From Anaspis maculata (taxonomy: Eukaryota > Arthropoda > Insecta > Coleoptera > Scraptiidae), in contig OX421962.1 of assembly GCA_949128115.1 (NCBI GenBank), positions 75,356,735 to 75,420,734 on the forward strand: a DNA stretch of 64,000 nucleotides, given 5' to 3'. Shown here one piece after another: positions 49,701 to 61,700 of the stretch (position 1 is its first letter; each line of letters starts with the position of its first letter). The notes beneath the pieces were generated by a model that was not told the DNA's origin, searched no databases, and saw nothing but the letters and a program-made list of their open reading frames with translations. Made by a program: the position numbers and the translations under genes.

Positions 49701-52700
49701 CTACAAAAAAAAATGCGAGAGACATAAACGTTCAGTCTTGAACAAGTCTATCCAAATGTGCAAACAAAAATACGAACGGATTGCAGACATTTTTTTTCGA
49801 CAGTTCAACCTACCCCAACTCCGCCCCTCTAACTCCGCCGCCATGCACTGGCCAAATTTGTTTGAAATTTTGCGTGAACATGTGCAATGTTGAGTGACCA
49901 TTCTACACCAAATTTGAAGTTCTTCCCGTCCCACTTCGTATCTTTGAGGGGCTGTAACTCCCTTAGGAAGCAATTTAGGAAAAAATGTTACTCTTACTTT
50001 TCGACTTATTTTTTTGAGAGGAATCACCTTCCGAAATTTTATGCAAGGTCACTGAAACACCCTGTACTAGAATTGTTAAAATTTGAGTCTGAATTTGAAC
50101 ATTATACCTCTCAATTAGGAGCTCTGTGTTGTGTTGGTCAGCGCGTTCGACTGCCATGCCAGAGGTCGCAAATTCGATCTCCGCTGGGGAAAGTTGGATT
50201 TTCGACTCGAAAACAAGCTTCTTGATTCAGTTGGAATGCTTGCTAAATGCAAAGTGTGTTGCATATCACGTAAAATACAAACGATGGTGCCGACTCCATG
50301 CGATGTTGGTGGTCGATCAAGATCCCTACCCTGTATTTTTCGGTAAAAATTTCCGGTATAGTGGAGGAAAGCATTCACTGGCGTCGGTGTTAGGCCTCGT
50401 TACGGAAATAGGCCGACGTTAAATAAACGAAAAAAAAACCCTTTAATAAATAGCAAAACAGCTATCTCCTTAAGTACCTACATACCTAATGCAGGCATGA
50501 CATAATAATTATTGCGGAGCAGGTGCCTATCATCAGGGTGTTGGATTGAAAGCCAGCAGGATTAGGAACGGTCCATTAGTCTGAGCTACATCAGGATTAA
50601 AACGCGAGATCAAACTCTTCACGTTCCAAATCGTTGGAATTTCACGCCACAACGTGCACCTAGTGTTTGCCTCTAAATGGGCGCTAGCTTGAGGTAATTT
50701 TATTTTACTTACCCTATAAACTTCTATGCGAAACTGCATCGCACTTATCGCAGGTATATGAACTGTAAAAGGTCAGAACTATTACGCTATTTCATCTTCC
50801 GACGATGACAGGAGGAGTTTTTAATAACCTGTTGCACAAAAAGAGCATCCCGACTGCACTGTGTGATCCAGACACTCACTAGACACTTCATTAAGAGTCC
50901 TCTGTACGCTCGAAGCAGCTCCGACTAAAAGGCCTCTAAATCGAAGGCGGTGATTTTTTTTCAACTGGTATTTGGTGATTACACTTCATATCTTCATAAA
51001 AACATGTGAGAGGAAAAAAATCCGAGGAAAACCGATCACAGCCGAAGATAGTGAAATTACACGAGCGCCATCCTAGGGCCTTTATTTGACTTGAAAGAAA
51101 ATTCTTTTTTCCAAGGAGAACTCTCTACAGTATTCTGCACCATCGTACCGGGTGGTTTTTTTATAAAATATCTGGAGCCAAAGTTATTTGGCTGTGAAAA
51201 TTATCAAAAAAATACTCAAAAATTTAAAGTTTCATATCTTCAGCTGAAATTTTTTTACTGAAAAACCACCCGGTACGATTGTGCAGAATACTGTTGAGAG
51301 TCCACCCTGAAAAAAGGATTCTTGTTCCAAGTCAAATGAAGGCCCTAGGGTGGCGCGCGTAAGATTTGACTATTTTCGGCTGTGATCGGTTTTTCTCGGA
51401 TTTTTTTCCGTTGACATGTTAAAATAGATATATGAAGTGAAATCTCCAAATGCCAGTTCAAATAAAATCACCGGCTTCGATTTAGAGGCATTTTAGTTGG
51501 AGCCACTCTGAGCGTACAGAGGACTCTTAAGCGCTGCATCAGTTTGAAAGTTAATATTATATCACTTATCATGCACTTTCATTTTTCATATTTAGATTAC
51601 GGAAGAGGTCCAAAACAGCAAAAACGGAAGCGAACCTAGCCTCCGCTCCTTGTCGGAACTGCAGTATGAATTTCCATTTTCCAACAAGACGTGGTCGTGG
51701 GAAGCATACATCAACAAAATTCTGGCTCCCGCCAGCCAAATTACTTATGATGATACAATATCTGTCTCGCACCCGATGTATCTCAAGAAATTACTGGAAC
51801 TTCTCCGGACTACAAACAAACGGTAATGTAGTGTATGCATGGTGGAGCCATAAAATATTCAGGAGATTTATAGTTGTACAAAGACATGAAACTACACACG
51901 ATTATGGCCGGGTGCAAGAGACGAAGCACTCGGCTTAACTTACGGAATATGAAAGAATCAAATGGAGTAAAAAGTGATCTGCAGCTTTCAAAATGGGTAT
52001 ACCATACCTCTATGAGTTTGTTTATAAAACCGAACACAACACAGCAGCAGAATTCAAGGGGAGCATGTGATGAAAATCTCCGAAGTTTTCCAATGATGAA
52101 GCTTTGAGATAAGTCGCTGGCGCTGGTTGCGATTCGGGAGTGCCTCCGAGGGATTCAATCACGCAGCGCCCCTTCTCCAAACTGGAAGATTATTTAAATA
52201 TTATATTTGAAATGTGGCATCAAATACGTCTCAAAATTAAATCTTGGCAGAAGTAAACCACGGCCGATATCTTAATCCACTCATGTCTTATCGTTTTCAC
52301 ATGAAATATTCAAATAATCTTAATGCGATGTCGTGTAGTTCAACTTGAATAATTCCAGCTGCAACGTTTGTCAACCATACAATCTAGGGAACACGATGAA
52401 TAGAGCAGGGACCTGTTTCATGAAATCGACAAGTCTGATTCTATACAAGTGTGTCGTATTAGTTATCATTGTTGCAACAATGCGGGATGTCAAGGTTTAC
52501 ATTTTCAAGATGGGACTTATATAGTTCTAGTTCCATGAAAGGAACCCCTGGCCTGAATCAAAACCTATTTCATAGAACATTTTTTATTAGACGACGGACG
52601 CTACGTTTCGTGTGCGAACTGCGTGTTGTCGGTACCTTTCTCTAAGTAGCGTGAATAAACCAATCTTTAAATCTCACCAAGACGTGTTGAGTCTGAATTG

Positions 52701-55700
52701 GTGTAAAATCACCTTTACTAATTTCTCGCTCGGGTTGCTCATTTTTGACAGCTGCTATAATTCAAAGCTATGTACAGGGAACCGGGATCACATACATGTT
52801 TATAATCACCCGTATTTTGAGGTAAGCTTATTTTCGGTGATATTTTTGGCAAACACCACCATATACGGAATTAAAACTGGAAATGTCATTAGACCAAAAG
52901 ATTATCAGTCACTAATGAATCAAAATTTACCGCACATACATTTAACCCGGCTACTATTTATTAGAGGTAGGTACCTAACTTCGCATTGTCCGCTTTAATT
53001 GAAAGCCCTTTACAATTTGACATCCTATCAACGTGATATCAATTTATTAAATGCACGGTCATGATGCTGTTTAGTTGAATTATTTCAATAAACTCCAAGC
53101 TCCAGCACGCATAATGTGGAAGTATAACGAAATTTTAATTAAATATCTACCTCGCTCAATAATACGGCAATTACATCTGATACAAAAATCTAAATTAATT
53201 AATTGATTATCCTCTATCGTGGGGGGTAGATGGTTATTTAACCGAACCACATATACCTACGCAGGTTAACACATTTTGAACTTTTCGAGGCATTAAAATC
53301 ATTCAAAGTGAAGGGTGAGTTTGAAATCATATTTTAAGTAACCTAAATTAATTCTTTTCAGCGTAATAGCCAACTTCATGTCATGGCACACCCTGCAGCA
53401 TTTAATTAATTATTTACCTGCAGCGGTGCTAGACAGGGCGTACGATTATTTAACCAAAGTCAACGGAAAAATAACGAGAGAGCCTAGATGGAGCATGTGC
53501 GTCAGCTCAACACAAAGTAGGTTAGTTAATAATTAACCGTACATACCCATGCCAAATCGTAAGTAGGAAACAAAGCAGAAAAAGAGAATGAATTGTTTCA
53601 GAATGGGTACAGTTGTTGCTGCAGCTTACGTTGAAAAATATTTCGAAGAAGAATCGAGAAGGCGCGCCGTTTCTATGATACAGAGGATAAAACGACAGTT
53701 CAGGAAAAACTTGAGAGACTTGAATTGGCTGGATCAACAGACCAAAGATATGGCTTTAGAAAAAGTCGCATCTAGTGTCGAAGACATACCGTCTTTGCAA
53801 CGTCTTATGCAACAAAGCAGAGTTTACGAAGAGGTAGTGTTTTTCGAAATGAAACTTCTTTAGCCACGGTGTCGTAAAATGGTCTTGCCTTCCTTCACCT
53901 GATCTGAAATTGAGGTAGGACTACATTATGACGTGCATACTGCCTACCCTCATAAAATGACGTTGGTGGCAAATAATCAACCGATTACTCACAAGTAGGC
54001 AGTAGAGGACTATGATCACTCGGTATACAAGCTTATAATAAAAGACTATTGTATAATTTGCTTCTCGCAACGATCAAGAGCCGCAACACTGATCGTTGCA
54101 TCGGTGTGCTATACGGCACGACATACGGGGTGTTTCAGGGATTATAGCAAAAATTTTGAACTCAAGAACGTTTCGACAAATTTAGCTTTTATTCAGCATA
54201 AGCTGGTTTGTCATAATTATCTAATCGAACCTGCCAAATTTGGTGAGAATCCAATCAGTGGCGTAAAAGTTATGAGGGGTCACCTTGAAGGGGGACTGTG
54301 GGTAAAATTTTGTGTCAGTTTTGAAATTTATAGGATAGTTCTAGTTGATTTTTAGTCAAAATCGCATCGAAAAATTCCAAGCCGTTACGAAGTTATCGAA
54401 AATTTTGTGGGCTGATTATGACGTCACACTGCGCACCGGAACGGACAGGTCGGCAGGCCAAGGCACCACGCCAACAATTACCAGACCTTTATAAAATGAA
54501 ACAAGTTCACCAAATGGTAGACGCAGGTCATTTGTGTACCTATATTGGTGTTGTCTTCGTCAGCTCAGCGGTAAAGTAACTCATCTCATTAGCAATCAGG
54601 AGACCCAGGCTTCGATTCCCAGGCGAGGACTGACATTTTTTCTTTGCTATCCGCTCAAAATTAGTCAAGTCACCCCGACGTAACAGCAACTAAACACGAC
54701 CTAACATGACTTCACACAACATTCCAAGTACCACAATCTCTTTATGTCATACGACAGCAGGATACTTGGATTCCGCGTCCGTACGTCGCCTACATCGAGG
54801 GGCTCCCAACGACGGACCGTAAGAACAACGAACGATGCCCAAAACATCCTCCGTCTGTAGTACTGTTTCGACACGTTAGTGTAGCTCAAATTGGCGGATA
54901 TCAAAGTATATTGGTGTCATCCCCGTTACCTCCGCGGTAGAGCAGCTGACCGGTAATCAGGTTATCTTTGCTAGTCGCTTCAAATTAGTGTGTCTGAGTC
55001 TAGCCCGGGAGTCGAACTCGGGTCTTCTGACTGCCGGTCAGTTGCTCTACCGCTGAGCTGAAGAGGATGACACCAATCTACCATGCTATCCGAGTATCCG
55101 TCAATTTGAACTGCACATGTCGTGTCGTCACACGCGCATTCAAGAACGAAACCAAAGCCCGATTTATAGTAAGCGTAAGAGAATGAACCAATCATTGTTG
55201 ACCAGAGGCGCTTTCGTTTTGCCAGCAGGAGCTGCTCAGGGTAGATCACTAGTAGCCCAGGCGCCAGGGAAAACAATAAGGAAATAATTGTTTCCTGGCT
55301 GGAAACTAGCTTAAAACGATCTGTGTAGCTTAGGTTTTGACATACTAGTTTCCCCCCTTTCGGAAATGTCGGCGTCATGTCGCCATTATCAACAAGAAGT
55401 GCACCAGCGTGGTTTTTGCCGAATATCTTAATTTTGGGTCATCTGACAGCAAAAGACGTAGGGAGTCATTTTGAAGCCTATGAATTTCCCTACAGTTTGG
55501 TTTTTCAATCAATTTTCTGCGACCTATGATCTTTGAGATAGAGCTTCTGGAAGCGAGAGTCATTGTCGTGAAAGCTACATGGCCACTTGACTCGAAAAAC
55601 TAAAATGTCGATGTGACAAAAAAAAATTCAAAATGAGATTACTCGAGAACTCTTCATGCTATAGTTGCAGTGATAGTCTTAAACTCTTCCTCTTGAACCG

Positions 55701-58700
55701 TAGATTACAAAGATTGGAAAGTCAAAAACGTCACATTGTACATATACAGGGTGTACTACGGGAATCGAATCAGAACAGAGAAATTTGACATATTTCTTCG
55801 ATTTAGCCTATGCGAAACTCTAAGCACTTATCACGAGTCCAATATCAATATGCATTGCTCTGTAAGCTTCACTTGATACACTTAAGAAGTGGTCAGCTCA
55901 CAGCCTTTCTGTAATATGTTTTGAAGGCCCTCTGAAATCATCAAAATTTACAGTAGCAGGAAATGTATGTAACAGTATATTATATACCAAGGAACCAAAG
56001 TGAATTTTTGATCCTTTGGGTGAAGTTTGTTGCTCGAGGGCCCTTTGGGTCCAAATCCCCAAATGGAAAATTCACTTTGGTCCCTTGGTATATAATATAC
56101 TGTTATATACATTCCTTGGTACTGTAAATTTTCAATATTTTGACGATTTCAGAAGGCCTTCGAAACCTTTTACAGTAAAGCTGTGAGCTGACCACTTCTT
56201 TCGTGTATTAAGTGAAGCTTATAGAGCAAATCCATATTGATATTGGACTCGTGTTAGGTGCTTAGAGTGTCGCATATAGGCTAAATCGAAGAAAAATGTA
56301 AAATTTCTCTGATCTGATTTGATTCCCTAAGTACACCCTGTATATGTACAATGTGACATTTTTGACTTTTCTATATTCGTAATCAACGGTTCAAGAGAAA
56401 GAGTTTGAGACCATCACCGCAACTATTGGCGAAAATCTTTTCCGCGTGGTGGCACTGTACGCAATAAAACATGGTGGCCCAAGGGGCCTTGACAAATAGG
56501 TAGTAAACGCAGTGCGCATTTACATCACAACAGCTGTCAACAGTGATAGCTGTCAAGCTGTCAGTGGGCGGAACAGCGGAAAAGCGGAACAGTGGGCCTG
56601 TGCAGTGGGCCAAGAGCTGGGGGTTCGTTGGGAATGGAATTTCGTTGCAGTATCTCTAACTTATTTTTGTTTTAGAAAATGCCAATAATACAGATTCATT
56701 TGCCCAATATTTATGGTCATGTTGGTGACCAAATCAGCCCCCTCTCGACAAAGTGCGAAGGCGAAGAAGTGATTGAGGCAGGTCATTTAATCGTGTGTGG
56801 GGTGACTGGGGCTCACTGCGACTGAGACTCTTGTGCATTGTTATGTCTCATAAATGGATAATTGAAAACCATTTGGAGGTCAGGTTCTGTGGACCGGTTG
56901 TTAGAACAGTGTTGTGAACTCGTGAAGCCATCTCCGATAAGCCAGTGAGAGCAGCCGGAGAGCCTGGGGATCAACGCCAGCGGTATCGAGAGAAGATACC
57001 TGGCCTGCAAATCAGAATCCGTCACTCACCTCATCAGTTCAGATTTAGAACCTTAATCGATATGAAAATATTTTCCATTGTAGAAACACTAACATCAACC
57101 GATGAGCTATGATTAAACTTATGATTGAAGAATACTCAATTATTATTGATAAACTATGATTTTTATTGTTCTAGACAGCGGTAAATGCTTATTAGCTACT
57201 GAAATTTTACTTTACAGTCAATGTATGAGTCGTACGATTACTCCAAAAGAATGTTCATCTTTCTGGCCTAAACGATAATTGTTGGCTTATTTTCGTGATG
57301 CGTCCTGTTGTACCTATGCCTTGTCTTGTGGGGGCTTAGTATTTCCACCTTGTGTGCAAGGGGCTCACACAACTCAACACCTGTAATGTAAATGAGCATT
57401 ATGAGATTGCTTTTTTCGGCCAGCATTTCACCAACTTACGTATCGTCTTTTGCTGCTGCATTGTGCATTGTGTCCATCGGCGTATACTAACGCAGTAATT
57501 CAAGTCAAACTACAACACTCACTCGCTCACATTCACGACGATGTGGAAAACAAGGAAGACGAAAAAATTTAATTATTTTCCAACTGTCAAAACTGTCAAT
57601 ATCTTGTTATTTGGAGTAGGTACTGTCAACTGTCGAGTGCTACTGCGCTACTGCGCTGGACTGTGCGCTGGGTACCTATTTGTCAAGGCCCCTTGGGCCA
57701 CCATGTTTGACTGCGTTCAGCGCCTTCTGGTGGCCGCTGATTTTCGCCAATAGCATGAAGGATTCTCGAGAAATCTCATTTTGAATTTTTTTTATCACAT
57801 CGACATTTTAGTTTTTCGAGTCAAGTGGCCATGGAGCTTTTACGACAATGCCTCTCGCTTCCAGAAGCTCTATCTCAAAAACCATAGGTCGCAGAAAGGT
57901 CATTTGAAAACTATTCCGTAGGGAGTTTCATTGGTTTCAAAATGACTTCCCACATCTTTTGCTGTCAGATGGCCCAAAATCAAGATATTCGGCAAAAACC
58001 ACGCTGGTGCACTTCTTGTTGATGATGGCGACATGACGCCGACATTTCCGAAAGAGGGGAAATTAGTATGTCGAAATCTAAGCTACACAGATCGTTTTAA
58101 GCTAGTTTCCATCCAGGAAACAATTATTTCCTTATTGAGCAGATTTTTGCTTCCTGGCGCCTGGGCTATAGACAGAGAAAGTGGATCCAGCTGGGCTGTA
58201 AGTGGTGTATGCATCTACTTTCTCTATCTAGTGATCTATCCGGAGCAGCTCTTGGCGAAAAAAGAAAACGGCTCTGAGAGGAAGTGCCATGGTTTATTCC
58301 CGTCAGTGATTTATCCATTTTCTTACGTTTAACGCTTGTTCTTGCGTCAATCTATAATGGGGCTTTTAGCCTCCTCATTCTTACGTTCTTACGAATCAAC
58401 CGTGGCTAACTAAGAAATGGGCATGTTGACGAGCAGTTATACGAAAAATAGAAATTCCTACTAATATTATTATAAGCCATTGTGGATGGTGTTGACCTAA
58501 TTTTGAATTCATCTTGAAACTTATCATAAACTGTAGATTGGAATTTGACGTATATGTACATTTTGTATTTACGTGTTGTGTATCAGGAGATTGGTTTATG
58601 GTTACTTTTTTTTATCGTTTTTCATCCGTCCATTCCATGCACTTCTACCTAAAACGGTTCAGTTCACCTTAGGTGTCGTGATGGAAGTCACGCACCAGAA

Positions 58701-61700
58701 TTTCCTATAGGCAGTCGTAATTACTATAAAATTATTCTCCCCAGGCTGAAATAATTGACAATAAATTACTGCTGTCGGTCTTGAATTTGGATTACATCAA
58801 CACCAATTTGCAATATGAAAAACTGCACGAGCACGATTGGAGTTTGGACGATCCCGTGGAAATGTCGAACCATGCTACGGGGATGAGCATTTTGTATTCC
58901 AGAAAGAAGAATGCGTTACGTAAGTTTCTCATTGAGTAGATGGAAGAAGTAGTAGTTCTCACATGCGTGGTCACACGAGCGCATTTTTTAAGTGCAGAGA
59001 CTATCCACTGTCTACAGATCGTTGAAAGCACCACATGAAATCTTTTATATAAAATTTGAGTACATAAATTTTTAAATTTTATCAAAATGGACCCAAATGA
59101 ATATCAAATAAATATTTATCTACCTATCACAAAAATAAATTTTAGGTTGAATCAATTAAAATTTGAATAAATAATAAACAAATCTCTTCAAAATTGGTTG
59201 ACGTATGATAAAGTCGAGTTATTCACTTAATGATTTCTAGTAGTAGCTTCCCAGATTGATAGAAGAAAAGACAAAATTAAAACACAGATTATCATTAATA
59301 TGCGGAGATTTCCTGACTATCCGGATAAAAAAATTGTCGTCATGTCTCATCGTAACATTCTCCCTGCAACGTCCTTGAAGATAACGATTTCAATTCTATT
59401 GAATGATCAAATCAATTATCTTCGAGATTATTTTTCCAATTGTGGCGACTGTGTTCAAATGGCATCAACAATTTTTGGATCGAACATTTTTTCCAAGGCC
59501 CTGAAGTGTACTGAATTACGTCAACATCGATCAAATATTTCCGAAAATATAAAATGAAATACGAATGTATACCAAGAAATTTATAGTATATAAAATTTGC
59601 CGTTTATTTTCAAAAAATCATATCTGAGGAACGAAACGTCATTTTGTGTTTCCTGAATATGTTCTCCCAGATATGTTACACAAATTTCTATTATTTCTGC
59701 TACTATGTCGCAGCCTGAAATTAACATGTCATTTGAAAAAAAATTGAATATTTTCCACAACATTTTTTCCCACTTTCGAAAGCCGCGCTTGCCTGAACTG
59801 AACAAAATTTTAACCAAAGGTTCCACCCCTCACCCCTCAGATACCACTCATGTACCACTTTCAAAATCAAAATTTGTGGATTTTTCCAAATAAGTATGTG
59901 AGAAATAAACGAACATTTCTACTATGCCTACTAAATATTAGACGCATGTTCACAAAGTTGTAGGTATTTAAATCGATCCAGAAACACAAAAAAAAAAACG
60001 AGGGACAAGCCAATTTCAACTTGTTTTTCCGCGAAAAAATGTTTATTCAACAGTAATATCACAAGCGCATGCTTAGCTTTTCACGATAATTTTGGCCAGG
60101 CGATCGCTGGTTGTAGCGATAAATGCCCGACACCGCAGGAGAAGGGCATTTATCTAGAGACAACCAGCCCGGGGGAAATGCTTGGCCAAAATTATTTGGG
60201 AAAATCTCGAGCACGAGTGATATTTTAATGATCATTACAAAAAAAAGTCCGAAGTGACAGCTGTCAGTTTTTGTTGTTTACATCAATTTTATTCCGTTGC
60301 TATTGACAGTGGGATTTAGATAAGTGAATATTATCCTTGTAGGTCTAATAATCAAGGGCGTTGTATGTAGTAATCAACAGTAATATCACAAGTGCTTAGG
60401 TTTTCACGATAATTTGGGCCAGGCGATCGCGAGTGCTGGTTGTAGCGATAAATTCCTGCGGCAGGAGGAGGGCTTTTATCTAGGGACAACCAGCCCGGAG
60501 GAAACACTTGGCCAAAATTATCTAGGAAAATCTCGAGCACGAGTGATATTTTAATGATTATTACAAAAGAAAAAAGAAGTCCGAAGTGACAGCTGTCAGA
60601 TTTTGTTGTTTACATCAATTTTATTCCGTTGCTATTATCAGTGGGATTTAGATAGGTGAATATTATCCTTGTAGGTCTAATAATTGAGGGCGTTGTATGT
60701 AATAATCAACAGTAATATCACAAGTGCTTAGATTTTTACGATAATTTTGGACAAGCGATCGCGAGTGCTGGTTGTAGCGATAAATGCCCGACTCCGTAAG
60801 AGGAGGGCATTTATCTAGGGACAACCAGTTCGAGGGAATAGCCTGGTCAAAATTATCTGGGAAAATCTCAAGCACGAGTGATATTTTGGTGATTATTACA
60901 AAAAAGAAGTCCGAAGTGACAGGTGTCAGATTTTGTTTTTTACATCCATTTTATCCCGTTGCTATTGACAGTGGGATTTAGATAAGTAAATATCATCCTT
61001 GTAAGTCTATTAATCAAGGGCGTTGTGTGTAATAATCAACAGTAATATCACAAGTGCTTAGATTTTCACGATAATTTTGGTCAGGCGATCGCGAGTGCTG
61101 ATTGTAGCGATAAATGCCCGACTCCGTAGGTGGAGGGCATTGATCCAGGGACAATCAGCCTAAGGGAAACGCCTGGCCAAAATTATCTGGGAAAATCTCG
61201 AGCACGAGTGATATTTTGAAGATTATTACATAAAAGAAGTCCGAAGTGACAGCTGTCAGATTTTGTTGTTTACATGAATTTTATTCCGTTGCTATTGACA
61301 GTGGGATTTAGATAAGTGATTATTATCCTTGTAGGTCTAATAATCAAGGGCGTTGTATGTAATAATCAACAGTAATATCACAAGTGCTTAGATTTTCACG
61401 ATAATTTTGGTCAGGCGATCGCGAGTGCTGATTGTAGCGATAAATGCCCGACTCCGTAGGAGGAGGGCATTTATCCAGGGACAATCAGCCCGAGGGAAAC
61501 GCCTGGCCAAAATTATCTGGGAAAATCTCGAGCACGAGAGATATTTTGAAGATTATTACATAAAAGAAGTCCGAAGTGACAGCGCTGTCAGATTTTGTTG
61601 TTCACATGAATTTTATTTCGTTGCTATTGACAGTGGGATTTGGATAAGTGAATATTATCCTTGTAGGTCTAATAATCAAGGGCGTTGTATGTAATAATCA

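Noticed and set aside
52612..52998. 128-residue frame in intron 5 ending in HIHVYNHPYFE next to a GTAAGC donor, reminiscent of the V-VY-P-Y block of exon 5.
   Set aside because: The similarity is short, exon 5 already supplies that block, and the donor phase (0) does not fit exon 6 (needs phase 2). Treated as chance or, at best, a dead exon copy.
54980..55378. 132-residue minus-strand frame (MTPTFPK...) as a gene.
   Set aside because: It runs through a palindrome arm and a tRNA-like SINE head, and its last third is SINE sequence. The matching frame in the other arm follows from the mirrored DNA.
60043..61700. CRISPR array, because of regular direct repeats.
   Set aside because: Eukaryotic intron, and units of 331 bp are repeated in full without unique spacers.
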